From an uncultured Pseudomonadales bacterium (GTDB lineage Bacteria > Pseudomonadota > Gammaproteobacteria > Pseudomonadales > Azotimanducaceae), in NCBI GenBank assembly GCA_938036875.1, contig CALHVX010000030.1, positions 1 to 44,093 on the forward strand: DNA of 44,093 nucleotides, written 5' to 3'. This document shows, in pieces, positions 34,263-42,582 of this stretch (its first letter is position 1; the number at the start of each line of letters is the position of its first letter). The position numbers and the translations under genes were made by a program. The notes under the pieces are model-generated. The model was not told the DNA's origin. It did not search any database and was given only the letters and a program-made list of their open reading frames with translations.

Positions 34263-35347
34263 CAGACGGCCACCAACTCAGCAACCTTTTCAGCTAGAGC
34301 CAAAGAAGCCGTGAGCCCTGGCGATTCAATACCAAGCATGTTTACCACCCCAGCTACCCCATGTTCTGCCGGACCATCGATCCTAAAATCGGCGCTCGGT
34401 TCACCGGGACCGCTAATCTTGGGACGGATACCGGTGTAGGCCGGTTGCAATCGGTCCGCGTTGAGCGCTGGGAAATAGCGCTGTATGGCCGAGATAAACG
34501 ACTCACGCTGGGAATCGTCAAAGGCATAATCCAGCTGTTCAAGCCAACGCACATCAGGCCCAAACTTTACCGCTCCACTCAGATCAAGGGTCACGTGAAC
34601 GCCAAGCCCACCAGGCTCAGCTACTGGATAGACCAAGCGTGAAAACGGTGCAGGCCCGCTATAACTGTAGTAGTGGCCAATCGCCAGGTGAGCGGCAGGT
34701 ACAAGCGGTGTTAGCTGTCGCGCTAGCGCCACCGCTTCTAACCCGGCGGCGTTGATGATCCAGTTTGCTTTTAAACTCATGTCACCTGCTCGCAGCTCCA
34801 GCGCCCCACCAATCGAGGTTACCTCGGTCACCGCGGTGTGAAACACCGCTAAGCCACCAGCGGCTTCTAACTCTCCAAGCAGGCTCAGCATAAAAGCGTG
34901 TGAATCGACAATGCCGGTACTGGGTGATAACAAGCCGCTGTACGCTGCCACGTGCGGCTCGAGTGCCAAACACGCCCGCTGATCGAGACGCTGCAAATCT
35001 GACACACCGTTGGCTATTGCGGCTTGTTCATAAGACAACAGCACATCGGCTTGGTTAGCATCACAAGCCACAATCAATTTGCCGCACCGGTGATGGTCAA
35101 CCCCATGCGTTGCACAATAGTCGTAAAGCAAGGTTTTACCACGCACGCAAGCCCAGGCTTTGAGTGAATTTTTCGGATAGTAGATCCCCGCGTGAATCAC
35201 CTCAGAATTGCGTGAACTGGTCTCCTCGCCAAACGAAGGATGACGTTCTAGCACCAATACCTCTCGACCCGCTTGGGCCAACTGGCGAGCTACAGCCAAG
35301 CCCACGACACCGGCTCCAACTACGACAACATCAACCATTTCAGGCAT
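34262..35347 (-). CDS. FAD-dependent oxidoreductase (LhgO-like)
   Basis: A 361-residue DAO-family flavoprotein. The dinucleotide motif is VVVVGAGVVGLAVARQLA and the adjacent GEETSSRNSEVIHAGIYYP, which is typical of L-2-hydroxyglutarate oxidase/dehydrogenase (LhgO) and related enzymes. The C-terminal FAD contact is GIESPGLTASLALAEKVA. Substrate assignment by motif is tentative. The start may be ATG 35347, overlapping epmC by 8 nt, or the in-frame ATG at 35338, directly after the epmC stop; ribosome sites do not decide. Confidence 0.85.
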   Translation of the reverse strand: MPEMVDVVVVGAGVVGLAVARQLAQAGREVLVLERHPSFGEETSSRNSEVIHAGIYYPKNSLKAWACVRGKTLLYDYCATHGVDHHRCGKLIVACDANQADVLLSYEQAAIANGVSDLQRLDQRACLALEPHVAAYSGLLSPSTGIVDSHAFMLSLLGELEAAGGLAVFHTAVTEVTSIGGALELRAGDMSLKANWIINAAGLEAVALARQLTPLVPAAHLAIGHYYSYSGPAPFSRLVYPVAEPGGLGVHVTLDLSGAVKFGPDVRWLEQLDYAFDDSQRESFISAIQRYFPALNADRLQPAYTGIRPKISGPGEPSADFRIDGPAEHGVAGVVNMLGIESPGLTASLALAEKVAELVAV

Positions 35348-35936
35348 GCCGAGCCCCGTGCCGAGCTAGTGGATTGTTTTTCGTACTGGGTTCAACAGTA
35401 CTGGCATCAGCGGGCTGAGGGTTGACCCCTGGCCAAACGCCTAAGCCGGTGGTCGCCAAGGCACGGGTGAATTCTTGTGCACGTGGGGGAACATCGGCCA
35501 GAGTGTAGGCCTGCACGGCGGTCGTGATCTGCTGCGCAAACGCATTTCGAGCCTCATCGCTGCAGTCAAAATTGTCAGCGCTTGCAACAAAACGCACGCC
35601 GGTACCGGAGGCGAACCAAGCTTCGAGCACCTGCACCTTAAATTCCAAGGCAAAAAAGCGCTGCTGGGTGGCTTTGTCTCTAGGGGGTGGCAGATAGCCA
35701 TAGCCAAAATCGTTTAAGGCCAAACGGTCTTTACCCGCAACACACCAATGGGCTATTTCGTGCAACGCGCTAGCCGCGTAGTCCCGGGTATAGCGCAGTT
35801 GCGCAGGACCTTGGGTTTGCATCGCCGTTAGATACTCAGGTTGTGAAAAGCCCCCTAGGCAACGAACATTGTAGGTGTCGCCAAAGCTAAGGTTAAACAC
35901 TTCCGCCAACATGACGTCTGTTGGTGCCACTACCAA
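35340..35936 (-). CDS. epmC: Elongation factor P hydroxylase EpmC
   Basis: A 198-residue protein. The core ASALHEIAHWCVAGKDRL, LNDFGYGYLPPPRDKATQQR and the segment ALEFKVQVLEAW match EpmC, which hydroxylates the beta-lysyl-modified lysine of EF-P after EpmA and EpmB; HEIAH supplies likely metal ligands. The C-terminus after about residue 165 is a Pro/Ala/Arg tail not seen in the E. coli protein as I recall it. The start is uncertain: TTG at 35936, GTG at 35930 or ATG at 35912, none with a strong ribosome site. The first two preserve the family N-terminus. It follows the cyclotransferase gene by 2 nt. EpmA, EpmB and EF-P are not in the window. Confidence 0.9.
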   Translation of the reverse strand: MVVAPTDVMLAEVFNLSFGDTYNVRCLGGFSQPEYLTAMQTQGPAQLRYTRDYAASALHEIAHWCVAGKDRLALNDFGYGYLPPPRDKATQQRFFALEFKVQVLEAWFASGTGVRFVASADNFDCSDEARNAFAQQITTAVQAYTLADVPPRAQEFTRALATTGLGVWPGVNPQPADASTVEPSTKNNPLARHGARHA

Positions 35937-35938
35937 GC

Positions 35939-36466
35939 CTACCCTGGAACTGGCTGATGGGTGGGCTGGTTGCGCAATCGCTGAAGGTAATGCGGGCTCA
36001 ACAAGTCCGCACCAGCCAGCAGGTGGTCAAGGTAGTCACGGCTGGGCATTAGGCCCTCACGCTGCACCGCTGAATTCGCAAAATAGGTCCAAGCCGACTG
36101 CCTGGGGGTAGCATCGTCCGCGTGTTGTCCCGGGCTACCAAGGTTCACCCACAAGGCATCTCGGCCATAATTCCAGGGGGCTTTTTCGAAGGGGTCCATT
36201 TTGGTAATTTCTTGTGCACCGGCCAATGTGTAGAGCACCCCTTCCACATGCTCTCCGGGCGCGTAAACGATATTGGCATGGCCACTACCCGGGTGGGCAG
36301 CATCAGCCTTGTTGAACCTCAAGCCCATGTTCGGGACCCAGCCGCTGCACAGATCGACCACCTCAAGCCCTCGTTGGGCAACTCGCTGCGCTCGCATATT
36401 CGAGCCATAAGCAAAATAGCATCGACAAATGGTGTCTAACGGCCGGTTCAAGCCTGGATCGCTCAC
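35939..36466 (-). CDS. Gamma-glutamylcyclotransferase (GGCT/AIG2-like) family protein
   Basis: A 175-residue protein. CYFAYGSNM is the glycine-rich substrate loop of the GGCT fold, and GVLYTLAGAQEITKMDPFEKAP contains the catalytic-glutamate region (here DPFEKAP). Cleavage of gamma-glutamyl-amino acids or peptides to 5-oxoproline is the family reaction. The start is GTG at 36466, overlapping the tusA stop by 4 nt (GTGA), just after a run of seven A on the coding strand. No independent ribosome site is visible, so expression probably depends on tusA translation. Confidence 0.88.
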   Translation of the reverse strand: MSDPGLNRPLDTICRCYFAYGSNMRAQRVAQRGLEVVDLCSGWVPNMGLRFNKADAAHPGSGHANIVYAPGEHVEGVLYTLAGAQEITKMDPFEKAPWNYGRDALWVNLGSPGQHADDATPRQSAWTYFANSAVQREGLMPSRDYLDHLLAGADLLSPHYLQRLRNQPTHQPVPG

Positions 36467-36711
36467 CCTTTTTTTATCCAGAACTCAAAAATCGGCTCTG
36501 ACCCGTCACTCTGAGTGCGTTGAAAAAGCATCTCATGCCCCATAAAACGACAAAAATTGACCAAATCCCGCTCGGTGGTTGGGTCTGTCGCTTCTATATA
36601 GAGCACTTGCGCTGTTTCCATAGCGCGAATCTTGTTGCGGGCCAACATCAGCGGCTCAGGACAACGCAGACCTTTGGCGTCTAGCTCTTCATTTGCCTGA
36701 TCCTTCAACAT
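36463..36711 (-). CDS. tusA: TusA-family sulfurtransferase
   Basis: An 82-residue sulfur carrier. LDAKGLRCPEPLMLARNKIR is the SirA/TusA signature with the persulfide cysteine in CPEP. TusA relays sulfur from IscS for tRNA 2-thiouridine and other targets. It has family length and is the first gene of a six-gene minus-strand operon, divergent from the envelope cluster across 250 nt. The last codons ATA-AAA-AAA-GGG before the stop form a potential slippery site into the downstream frame. Confidence 0.92.
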   Translation of the reverse strand: MLKDQANEELDAKGLRCPEPLMLARNKIRAMETAQVLYIEATDPTTERDLVNFCRFMGHEMLFQRTQSDGSEPIFEFWIKKG

Positions 36712-36811
36712 GTTAGCGCTTGATCGCCGCCTGGGTACTTAAGATGCGGGGCATAATAGCGGAAGCCGTCAGCTTGAGCACCCGCCTAGACCGAGATTAC
36801 GGACCGGCGCG

Positions 36812-36839
36812 TACCCAGGATTCAGGCCTGAATCGGGTA
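36812..36839. promoter_or_regulatory. Long palindrome between divergent tusA and the envelope cluster
   Basis: GATTCAGGCCTGAATC (36819-36834) is a perfect 16-bp palindrome, flanked by TACCC and GGGTA arms that extend it with a 2-nt bulge to 28 bp. It lies about 120 nt before the first gene of the plus-strand cluster and 100 nt before tusA, so an operator for a dimeric regulator is more likely than a terminator. A TTGACT about 40 nt downstream could be a -35 box, but I see no good matching -10. Confidence 0.5.
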
Positions 36840-36961
36840 AGCATCTGGCTAGATCTGGGGCCAAGTGGGCTATCCGATTGACTTAAGATTTTGCACCTTA
36901 CAGACTCGAACACTTCAGACATTTTGTTGTCCAAAACCAAAGCAGAGCCACAAGCAAATTT

Positions 36962-38536
36962 ATGAGCAATACTGCCGGACCAAATAACAATAACCGACGC
37001 CAAATCGCCATTCGATGCTGGCCGCTCGCTATGTCTCTAAGATCGCCCCTAAAATTGACCTTAGGTTTGACCTTAAGTATGACCCTGGGCGTAGGCCTCT
37101 ACGGCCCTAAGGTCCATGCCGAGGCTGCCAGCGCGCCTGCAAACCATACGTCTGCAACGGACCCCGCAACCGAGTACGACGGCTTGGAGCGGCAAATCGA
37201 ACTAGGCGAATATGAGCCCGCGATAAACGAGCTCGAACAGCAAATAGATTCAATTGAAAGTGCACGGCACCGTTATCATGCAGACCTAATAAAACCCTTA
37301 ACCCTCTTGGGCGATGCCCTACACGGTGCAAAAAATTTTCCGGGTGCGTTAGATGCCTACGGTCGTGCGATTCACCTCACGCGAGTGAACAGCGGTCTGC
37401 ACTCTGCGGAGCAAGTCGAAGGTGTTTACCGCGAAGCCAAGGTCTACCGCTCTGCGGGTGATCTGCAACAAGCCAACAATCGCGAAGAGTATGCGTGGGA
37501 TGTGTTGCAAAAAACTCACGGCCGCTACTCCCCCAAATTGCTACCCGGCATTCATCACCTAGCCAAATGGTATGGCAAGACCTATAACGTCATCGCCGCA
37601 CGCGGTCTGTACATGCGCGCCATCCGTATTGTTGAAGCGAACTACACAGAGCAGCATCCTGAGATGGTTATCGCGTTACGCGGTTTGGCGCAAACCTACC
37701 GTCAGGAGAGATTCCCACCCACTTACCTGAACAACAGTGCAACAGATCTCAGCACCGTTACCGCAAACAGCGCCACCTCAGATAACAACTCGGCAATCTT
37801 GCTCAATCGTTTCCCACGAGGCGAGCAAGCACTGAAGCGAATAGTTCGCATCCAACAAGCAAACCTTGCACAACTAGAACCCACCATCGTCTCAGCCACT
37901 GCGGTGGAGGATACAAATACCAATTCAGCGCAGACCAAGGAAAGCCCTGCACCAACAGTTACCGACCCTAAAGCATTAGCCAGCGCACGACAAAAACTGG
38001 TTGCCGCCCTAGTTGACCTCGGCGATTGGTATCTGCTGTTCGAGCGAAGCCGGATAGCCATGCAGTACTACACGCAAGCCGAGGTTATCAACGCACAGAT
38101 CGGCACCTTAGATACCAAACTGGATTTTAGCCGGCCGCAACTCCTGCACTTCCCTGCCCCACTAGATCCTCGCCCGCCCAAACCTCGCTTCCGGGGTGAA
38201 CGTAAAGAGGGCTTTGTTGAGCTTAACTACACCATCACCGTGCGCGGTTCTATTGCTAACCTGGAAACGGTCAGTTCAACACCAAAAGGATTGATGGATT
38301 ATCGTGTGCGCAAAAGCATGCTATCCGCCCGTTACCGACCAACCTTTATCAGCGGTGCTCCGGTATCCACCCAAGGGCACAGCTATACACACAAGTTTAG
38401 CTACTACCCTTCACAGCCGGACCCAGCAAAGCGTCCTGAAGCAGAAACCCAAGCGGATTCTAGCTCTGAACCAACCGCTTCGCAGGCGCCAGCGGAGGCC
38501 ATCAAAACGCAACCTAACGCTGCGCCAGCTTCCTAG
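36962..38536 (+). CDS. Secreted TPR protein with a TonB-C-like C-terminal domain
   Basis: A 524-residue protein, first gene of the envelope cluster. Residues about 24-54 form a signal peptide (LKLTLGLTLSMTLGVGLYG, likely cut after KVHA), so it is exported. Residues about 70-250 hold roughly four TPR-like units (GEYEPAINELEQQI, NFPGALDAYGRAIHL, AARGLYMRAIRIVE), and another lies near 350 (SRIAMQYYTQAEVI). Residues about 405-470 (GFVELNYTITVRGSIANLE, then SARYRPTFISGAPV) match the TonB C-terminal fold. There is no proline-rich stem or ExbB-interacting helix, so it is not a usual TonB. Between them lies a low-complexity Ser/Thr/Asn region, and a Pro/Ala/Glu tail ends the protein. Neither ATG 36962 nor ATG 37031 has a strong ribosome site. 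Confidence 0.8.
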   Translation: MSNTAGPNNNNRRQIAIRCWPLAMSLRSPLKLTLGLTLSMTLGVGLYGPKVHAEAASAPANHTSATDPATEYDGLERQIELGEYEPAINELEQQIDSIESARHRYHADLIKPLTLLGDALHGAKNFPGALDAYGRAIHLTRVNSGLHSAEQVEGVYREAKVYRSAGDLQQANNREEYAWDVLQKTHGRYSPKLLPGIHHLAKWYGKTYNVIAARGLYMRAIRIVEANYTEQHPEMVIALRGLAQTYRQERFPPTYLNNSATDLSTVTANSATSDNNSAILLNRFPRGEQALKRIVRIQQANLAQLEPTIVSATAVEDTNTNSAQTKESPAPTVTDPKALASARQKLVAALVDLGDWYLLFERSRIAMQYYTQAEVINAQIGTLDTKLDFSRPQLLHFPAPLDPRPPKPRFRGERKEGFVELNYTITVRGSIANLETVSSTPKGLMDYRVRKSMLSARYRPTFISGAPVSTQGHSYTHKFSYYPSQPDPAKRPEAETQADSSSEPTASQAPAEAIKTQPNAAPAS

Positions 38537-38607
38537 TGATACAGGTGAGGTTCAGTTTTCACCAGATAGCCTGTTGGCGCCGCTTTAACCAAAGGGTTAC
38601 CTAGACC

Positions 38608-39663
38608 ATGTATGCCAACTTCATCTCCGCCACACGGCCATTGAGCCTTGCAGTCCTGTGTGTCGCATTGTTAGTCGCCCTTACCGCCTGCGTTGCCCCA
38701 ATCACCCCACCTGGCGGTAACTCCGGTTCAAATATCCCCAGCATCCCTTCTGGGGGTGGCGCTTCTGGCGGGTCTTCGGGTGGATCTTCCGGAGGCGGTG
38801 CCGCGGGTGGCGGAAGCGCTGGCGGCGGCAGCGCTGGTGGAGGTTCCGCAGGAGGTGGTTCTGCGGGCGGCGGCTCTGCAGGGGGTGGCAGCCAAACAGG
38901 CGGTGCTGGTGGTGCCGGCGGTGGCGCACCCAGCAGTTACGAATCCCCACCGGCAGGCGGCGGTAGCGGTTCAGGTAGTGGTGGCTCTGGAAGCGCTGGC
39001 GGTGGTACTAGCGGCTCAGGCAGTAGCGGCTCAGGTACAGGTGGACAAGCTGGTCAAGCTGGCACCCAGGGCGGTGATTCAGGCTCAGGGGCTGGCGGTG
39101 ATAACGAAAGCTGGGAGCTCCCCGGTGGATCCGGCCCGGGTAAAACCGGGCAAGGCGGCTGGGAAACTAGCAACGAAGATGTGCCTAGTGGCCCAGGTGG
39201 TAGCAGTGGCGACAGTGAAGATGAAGGCGTTGGCAGTGCCGGTGCCTCAGCTGGTGGTGACAGCGCCCTAGATGAGGCCTTGGGTAACATGGACGGAGAA
39301 ATTTTAGCCGAAAGAGACGTCATCAAAAAACGCGCTAACGAACGTGCCAGCACCGGAGGCGGCAGCTCTACACCGGCGGGTGATGCAGGTGCAGGCAGTT
39401 CAGGTGGTGGTGCAGGCAGCTCAGGTGGTGGCGCAGACACCCCGAGCCCAGGCAATGGCCTACCCAGCAGTAGTGGTCGAACACGCAACGCTCCTGCAGC
39501 GCCAACTGCTGGTAGCGGCGGCTCGGCAGAACAGAATATCCCGGATGCCCGTGACGATGACATTATTGCGCGCCAGCTTCGAGAGTCAGCACAACAAGAA
39601 ACCGATCCTGTGCTAAAAGAAAAGCTGTGGGCCGAATACCGCCGTTATAAGGGAAGCAAGTGA
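38608..39663 (+). CDS. Gly/Ser-rich outer-membrane lipoprotein with GGGSA repeats
   Basis: A 351-residue low-complexity protein. The signal peptide ends VALLVALTAC, a lipobox with Cys28; the residue after it is Val, not Asp, so Lol sorting to the outer membrane is expected. Residues about 40-300 are mostly Gly, Ser and Ala, including five GGGSA units and one GGGSQ, with acidic patches (SGDSEDEGVG). A short charged helical C-terminus (DDIIARQLRESAQQETD, KLWAEYRRYKGSK) looks like the only folded part and may dock a partner. No enzyme motif is seen. A long flexible tether is the simplest reading. Its stop overlaps the next start (GTGA). Confidence 0.85.
   Translation: MYANFISATRPLSLAVLCVALLVALTACVAPITPPGGNSGSNIPSIPSGGGASGGSSGGSSGGGAAGGGSAGGGSAGGGSAGGGSAGGGSAGGGSQTGGAGGAGGGAPSSYESPPAGGGSGSGSGGSGSAGGGTSGSGSSGSGTGGQAGQAGTQGGDSGSGAGGDNESWELPGGSGPGKTGQGGWETSNEDVPSGPGGSSGDSEDEGVGSAGASAGGDSALDEALGNMDGEILAERDVIKKRANERASTGGGSSTPAGDAGAGSSGGGAGSSGGGADTPSPGNGLPSSSGRTRNAPAAPTAGSGGSAEQNIPDARDDDIIARQLRESAQQETDPVLKEKLWAEYRRYKGSK
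38806..38895 (+). repeat. Six 15-bp units encoding GGGSA/GGGSQ
   Basis: Units at 38806, 38821, 38836, 38851, 38866 and 38881 encode GGGSA five times and GGGSQ once, but each uses different Gly, Ser and Ala codons. The peptide is repeated while the DNA is not, which indicates old repeats kept by selection on the protein. Confidence 0.95.
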
Positions 39664-41006
39664 TTCGACGACTGCCTTCGATGAGTCCCAGTGCTGCTGC
39701 GGACCTTACAATGCTGACAGCAAAATTAGTTGCAGCAATCTGCATCGCCATGCTCGCCGGCTGCGTGACAACCGAGGTGCGCGTTGTGGATATGACACCA
39801 CCCGATAGTTTTATTGGCGATCAACCCGAAGAGTTACTGCTGGATGTTGGGGTTGCGGTGCTCGAAGCCAACGTTCCCGAAGACTATGACGAACGCGTTG
39901 AGCAGTTGATCCAGCCAGAAATTCGGCGAGCCGAAGCCAACTATATCGCCTACTTTGCGAAAAACTTGCTGCAAAGCACCGGTAATTGGGGTGCGGTGCG
40001 GGTTATCCCAAGAGCGACAGATGCCGTGGACTTGGTGGTCACGGGCAAAATTGTCCAGTCCGATGGTGAAAGCCTAGAGATTGAAGCACAAGCCAAAGAT
40101 GCCAGCGGTCGCCTGTGGTTCACCAAAACTTATAAAACCTTAGCCAGTCGTTATGCCTACGAAAAAGATATGCCTGACAACATTGATCCATTCCAGGCGA
40201 TCTACAAAAACTTAGCCAATGATTTACTTGCCTACCGAGAAACGCTGACCAAAGAACAAATCATCGAGATACGTAACATAGCCGAGATGCGTTTTGCTCA
40301 AAGCTTTGCACCGGATGCGTTCGGCACACACTTGGAGCGCAATGAGGACAACTCCTATCAAATTAAACGTTTGCCTGCGGTAGATGACCCGATGCTAGCC
40401 AGGGTGCGCAAAGTACGAGAACGTGAGTATCTCTTTATTGATACCTTAGATGAGTACTTCGCTGCTTTTCACCAAAATATGTACGAACCTTATAACACCT
40501 GGCGACAATCCACTTATGACGAAGCCATCGCCCTGCGCCAACTCAAAGCCGAAGCCCGTGCCAGAGTTATCGGCGGCACCGCTGCCATCATCGGTGGTAT
40601 CGCCGCCATCTACGAGAGCAATAATGCCTACGTTGATGCTAGCGGGGTTACTACCGTTATGAGTGGCGCGCTGATACTCAAGAGCGCTATTGCAAAACGT
40701 CAAGAAGCGGCTGTTAACGCAGAAATTCTCCAAGAGCTAGGGACCGCAACCGAAGCAGAAATCATCCCACATACCCTGGAGCTAGAAAATCAAACGCTGC
40801 GCCTGCAAGGCACGGTGGATGAGCAGTACGCCCAACTGCGAAGCATTCTGCGCCAAGTCTATTTTGAAGACCTAGATTTACCGGTACCACCGGTGGAAGC
40901 AGACGCTCTTCCCGACGCTCAACCGGAAGCATCTCAACTGGATAACAACAAGGGTAAACCAACCACTTCACTAGTAAACCCAACACCATCCATACCTTAT
41001 TGCTAA
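39660..41006 (+). CDS. Large lipoprotein of the envelope cluster
   Basis: A 448-residue protein of unknown function. LVAAICIAMLAGC is a clear lipoprotein signal (Cys at about residue 35 from the GTG at 39660; only about 18 if translation starts at ATG 39711, which gives a more normal signal). Position +2 is Val, so outer-membrane sorting is expected. The N-domain (ELLLDVGVAVLEANVPED, WGAVRVIPRATDAVDLVVTG, as two parts WGAVRVIPRATDA and VDLVVTGKI) resembles assembly-type lipoproteins with a beta-alpha fold. A central hydrophobic Gly-rich stretch (VIGGTAAIIGGIAAIYES) and helical C-terminus follow. GTGA overlap with the Gly-rich gene implies coupled translation. Confidence 0.82.
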   Translation: MIRRLPSMSPSAAADLTMLTAKLVAAICIAMLAGCVTTEVRVVDMTPPDSFIGDQPEELLLDVGVAVLEANVPEDYDERVEQLIQPEIRRAEANYIAYFAKNLLQSTGNWGAVRVIPRATDAVDLVVTGKIVQSDGESLEIEAQAKDASGRLWFTKTYKTLASRYAYEKDMPDNIDPFQAIYKNLANDLLAYRETLTKEQIIEIRNIAEMRFAQSFAPDAFGTHLERNEDNSYQIKRLPAVDDPMLARVRKVREREYLFIDTLDEYFAAFHQNMYEPYNTWRQSTYDEAIALRQLKAEARARVIGGTAAIIGGIAAIYESNNAYVDASGVTTVMSGALILKSAIAKRQEAAVNAEILQELGTATEAEIIPHTLELENQTLRLQGTVDEQYAQLRSILRQVYFEDLDLPVPPVEADALPDAQPEASQLDNNKGKPTTSLVNPTPSIPYC

Positions 41007-41010
41007 ACGA

Positions 41011-42531
41011 ATGACCAACACGCCAAATCAAAACTCGCCCGTTGAGATCCAACCGATAGAGGTTGATCTAAGCCATCAGCAGCAATCCAAACGATCTGGC
41101 ACGAGCAACAACCCAAGAATCCTTATGCTAGCCATTGTTGGCATTAGCATCGCCTTGGTTATCGCCGCTCTTGTGGGGCTGCCAAAATTGATCGCGCCAC
41201 CAACGGCATCAACCTCAGCAGAACCCATTGCAAACACAGCAACAGTAGCTGCCTCAAGCCAATCGAGCGACCCAAAGCTTGCACCTTTTGCCGCCAGCCA
41301 AAAGCAGCTTGCCCGCAACCGCGCCGAGCAGGATCTAAAAACCTTTGTTGAGCTGCAGCTAAAACTAGAAGAGTCCATGTCCGTAGGCGAATGGGGCCAA
41401 GACAGTTACGACGCGGCGCTAGATCTTGCCACGCAAGGCGACGCCGCCTTCTTAGCCGAAGATTTTGCGACTGCAATCACTACTTACAGCGCTGCCGCTG
41501 AAGAACTAACCAATCTTATCCAAACCGGTGAGGCCTTGGTTACAAGCAAACTGGCTGAAGGCGCACAAGCCCTTATCGCTCGCCAACCCAATGATGCGCT
41601 ACAAGCCTTTGATGCGGCTCTCGCCATTAGCAGTGACAACAAAGCAGCACAAAAAGGTCGAGAGCGTGCCTTACTGCTACCTGAAGTTATTCGCCTCGAA
41701 CGTCAAGCTCGCAATCAGGAGCTGGCCCAAGATTGGAGCGGTGCCCGCGCTAGCTACGAAGAGATATTCAAATTGGATCCTGAGACGTCTGGGCTTGATC
41801 AGCGCCTGGCTGATGTGAGCGCAGGGAGCGATGAGCTAAGCGTAAAAGCGCAGCTAACCAAGGCTTTTGCTGCGCTTGAATCTCGCAACTATCAACAAGC
41901 GAAGAAATCGTTCAACGCCGCCTTAAGCATTGATCCAGGCAATAGTGTTGCTGCGGGTGGGCTAGAGCAAATCCGTCAAGAAACCGAGATCGGAAAAATT
42001 GCCCAGCTGCAGCAGCGCGCTAGCAAAGCAGCGAACCAAGAAGACTGGAGCCAGGCTATCGAGCAGTACAATAAGGCACTCGCCATAGACAACAACATCG
42101 CCTTTGCCCGTTTGGGCCTAGAGCAAGCGGAACAGCAGCAACGAACCTTTGCTGTGCTGGAACGCATTGTGGCGAATCCAGACAAACTGTCTTCGGACAA
42201 ACTGCTCAAAGACGGCCAGAGAGTGGTTGATGAGGCAAAGCAGCTTAAGCAGCAAGGCCCCAAGTTAACGAACAAACTGCAAGCGGTGCAAGCCTTGCTG
42301 GTTGCTTACAGCACCACGGTGGAAGTCACCATTCACAGCGATGCGCAAACGCAAGTGGTACTGTCTTCGGTTGGTGAGCTTGGTCGCTTCAGCAACAAAA
42401 CCGTCTCCCTCCGGCCTGGCGCCTATACCCTAATCGGTAGTCGCGATGGTTGTCGGGACATCCGCGAAAAAATCACCGTGCGACCTGGTATGGCGCCGCT
42501 AGATATCCGCTGCCGTGAAGAGCTTCGTTAA
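41011..42531 (+). CDS. Membrane-anchored TPR protein with PEGA-like C-terminus
   Basis: A 506-residue single-pass protein. A cytoplasmic N-terminus of about 35 residues carries PVEIQPIEVDL. One helix follows (about 37-57, LMLAIVGISIALVIAALVGL), then a periplasmic region with TPR-like units: FAEDFATAITTYSAAAEEL-type at about 150 (AFLAEDFATAITTYSAA), QPNDALQAFDAALAI, QDWSGARASYEEIFKL, RNYQQAKKSFNAALSI and EDWSQAIEQYNKALAI. The last 75 residues (VEVTIHSDAQTQVVLSS, LRPGAYTLIGSRDGCRD) form a PEGA-like beta domain. It starts 4 nt after the lipoprotein stop. Partner and function are unknown. Confidence 0.85.
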   Translation: MTNTPNQNSPVEIQPIEVDLSHQQQSKRSGTSNNPRILMLAIVGISIALVIAALVGLPKLIAPPTASTSAEPIANTATVAASSQSSDPKLAPFAASQKQLARNRAEQDLKTFVELQLKLEESMSVGEWGQDSYDAALDLATQGDAAFLAEDFATAITTYSAAAEELTNLIQTGEALVTSKLAEGAQALIARQPNDALQAFDAALAISSDNKAAQKGRERALLLPEVIRLERQARNQELAQDWSGARASYEEIFKLDPETSGLDQRLADVSAGSDELSVKAQLTKAFAALESRNYQQAKKSFNAALSIDPGNSVAAGGLEQIRQETEIGKIAQLQQRASKAANQEDWSQAIEQYNKALAIDNNIAFARLGLEQAEQQQRTFAVLERIVANPDKLSSDKLLKDGQRVVDEAKQLKQQGPKLTNKLQAVQALLVAYSTTVEVTIHSDAQTQVVLSSVGELGRFSNKTVSLRPGAYTLIGSRDGCRDIREKITVRPGMAPLDIRCREELR

Positions 42532-42582
42532 CGATCATGATAGGGCAAAGAACTACCCATGAAACCACAGGTCCAATGACCA

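Noticed and set aside
39054-39563. 169-residue minus-strand frame rich in Pro, Ala and Leu
   Set aside because: Direct antisense of the Gly/Ser repeat gene; its composition follows from the GGN/AGC codons.
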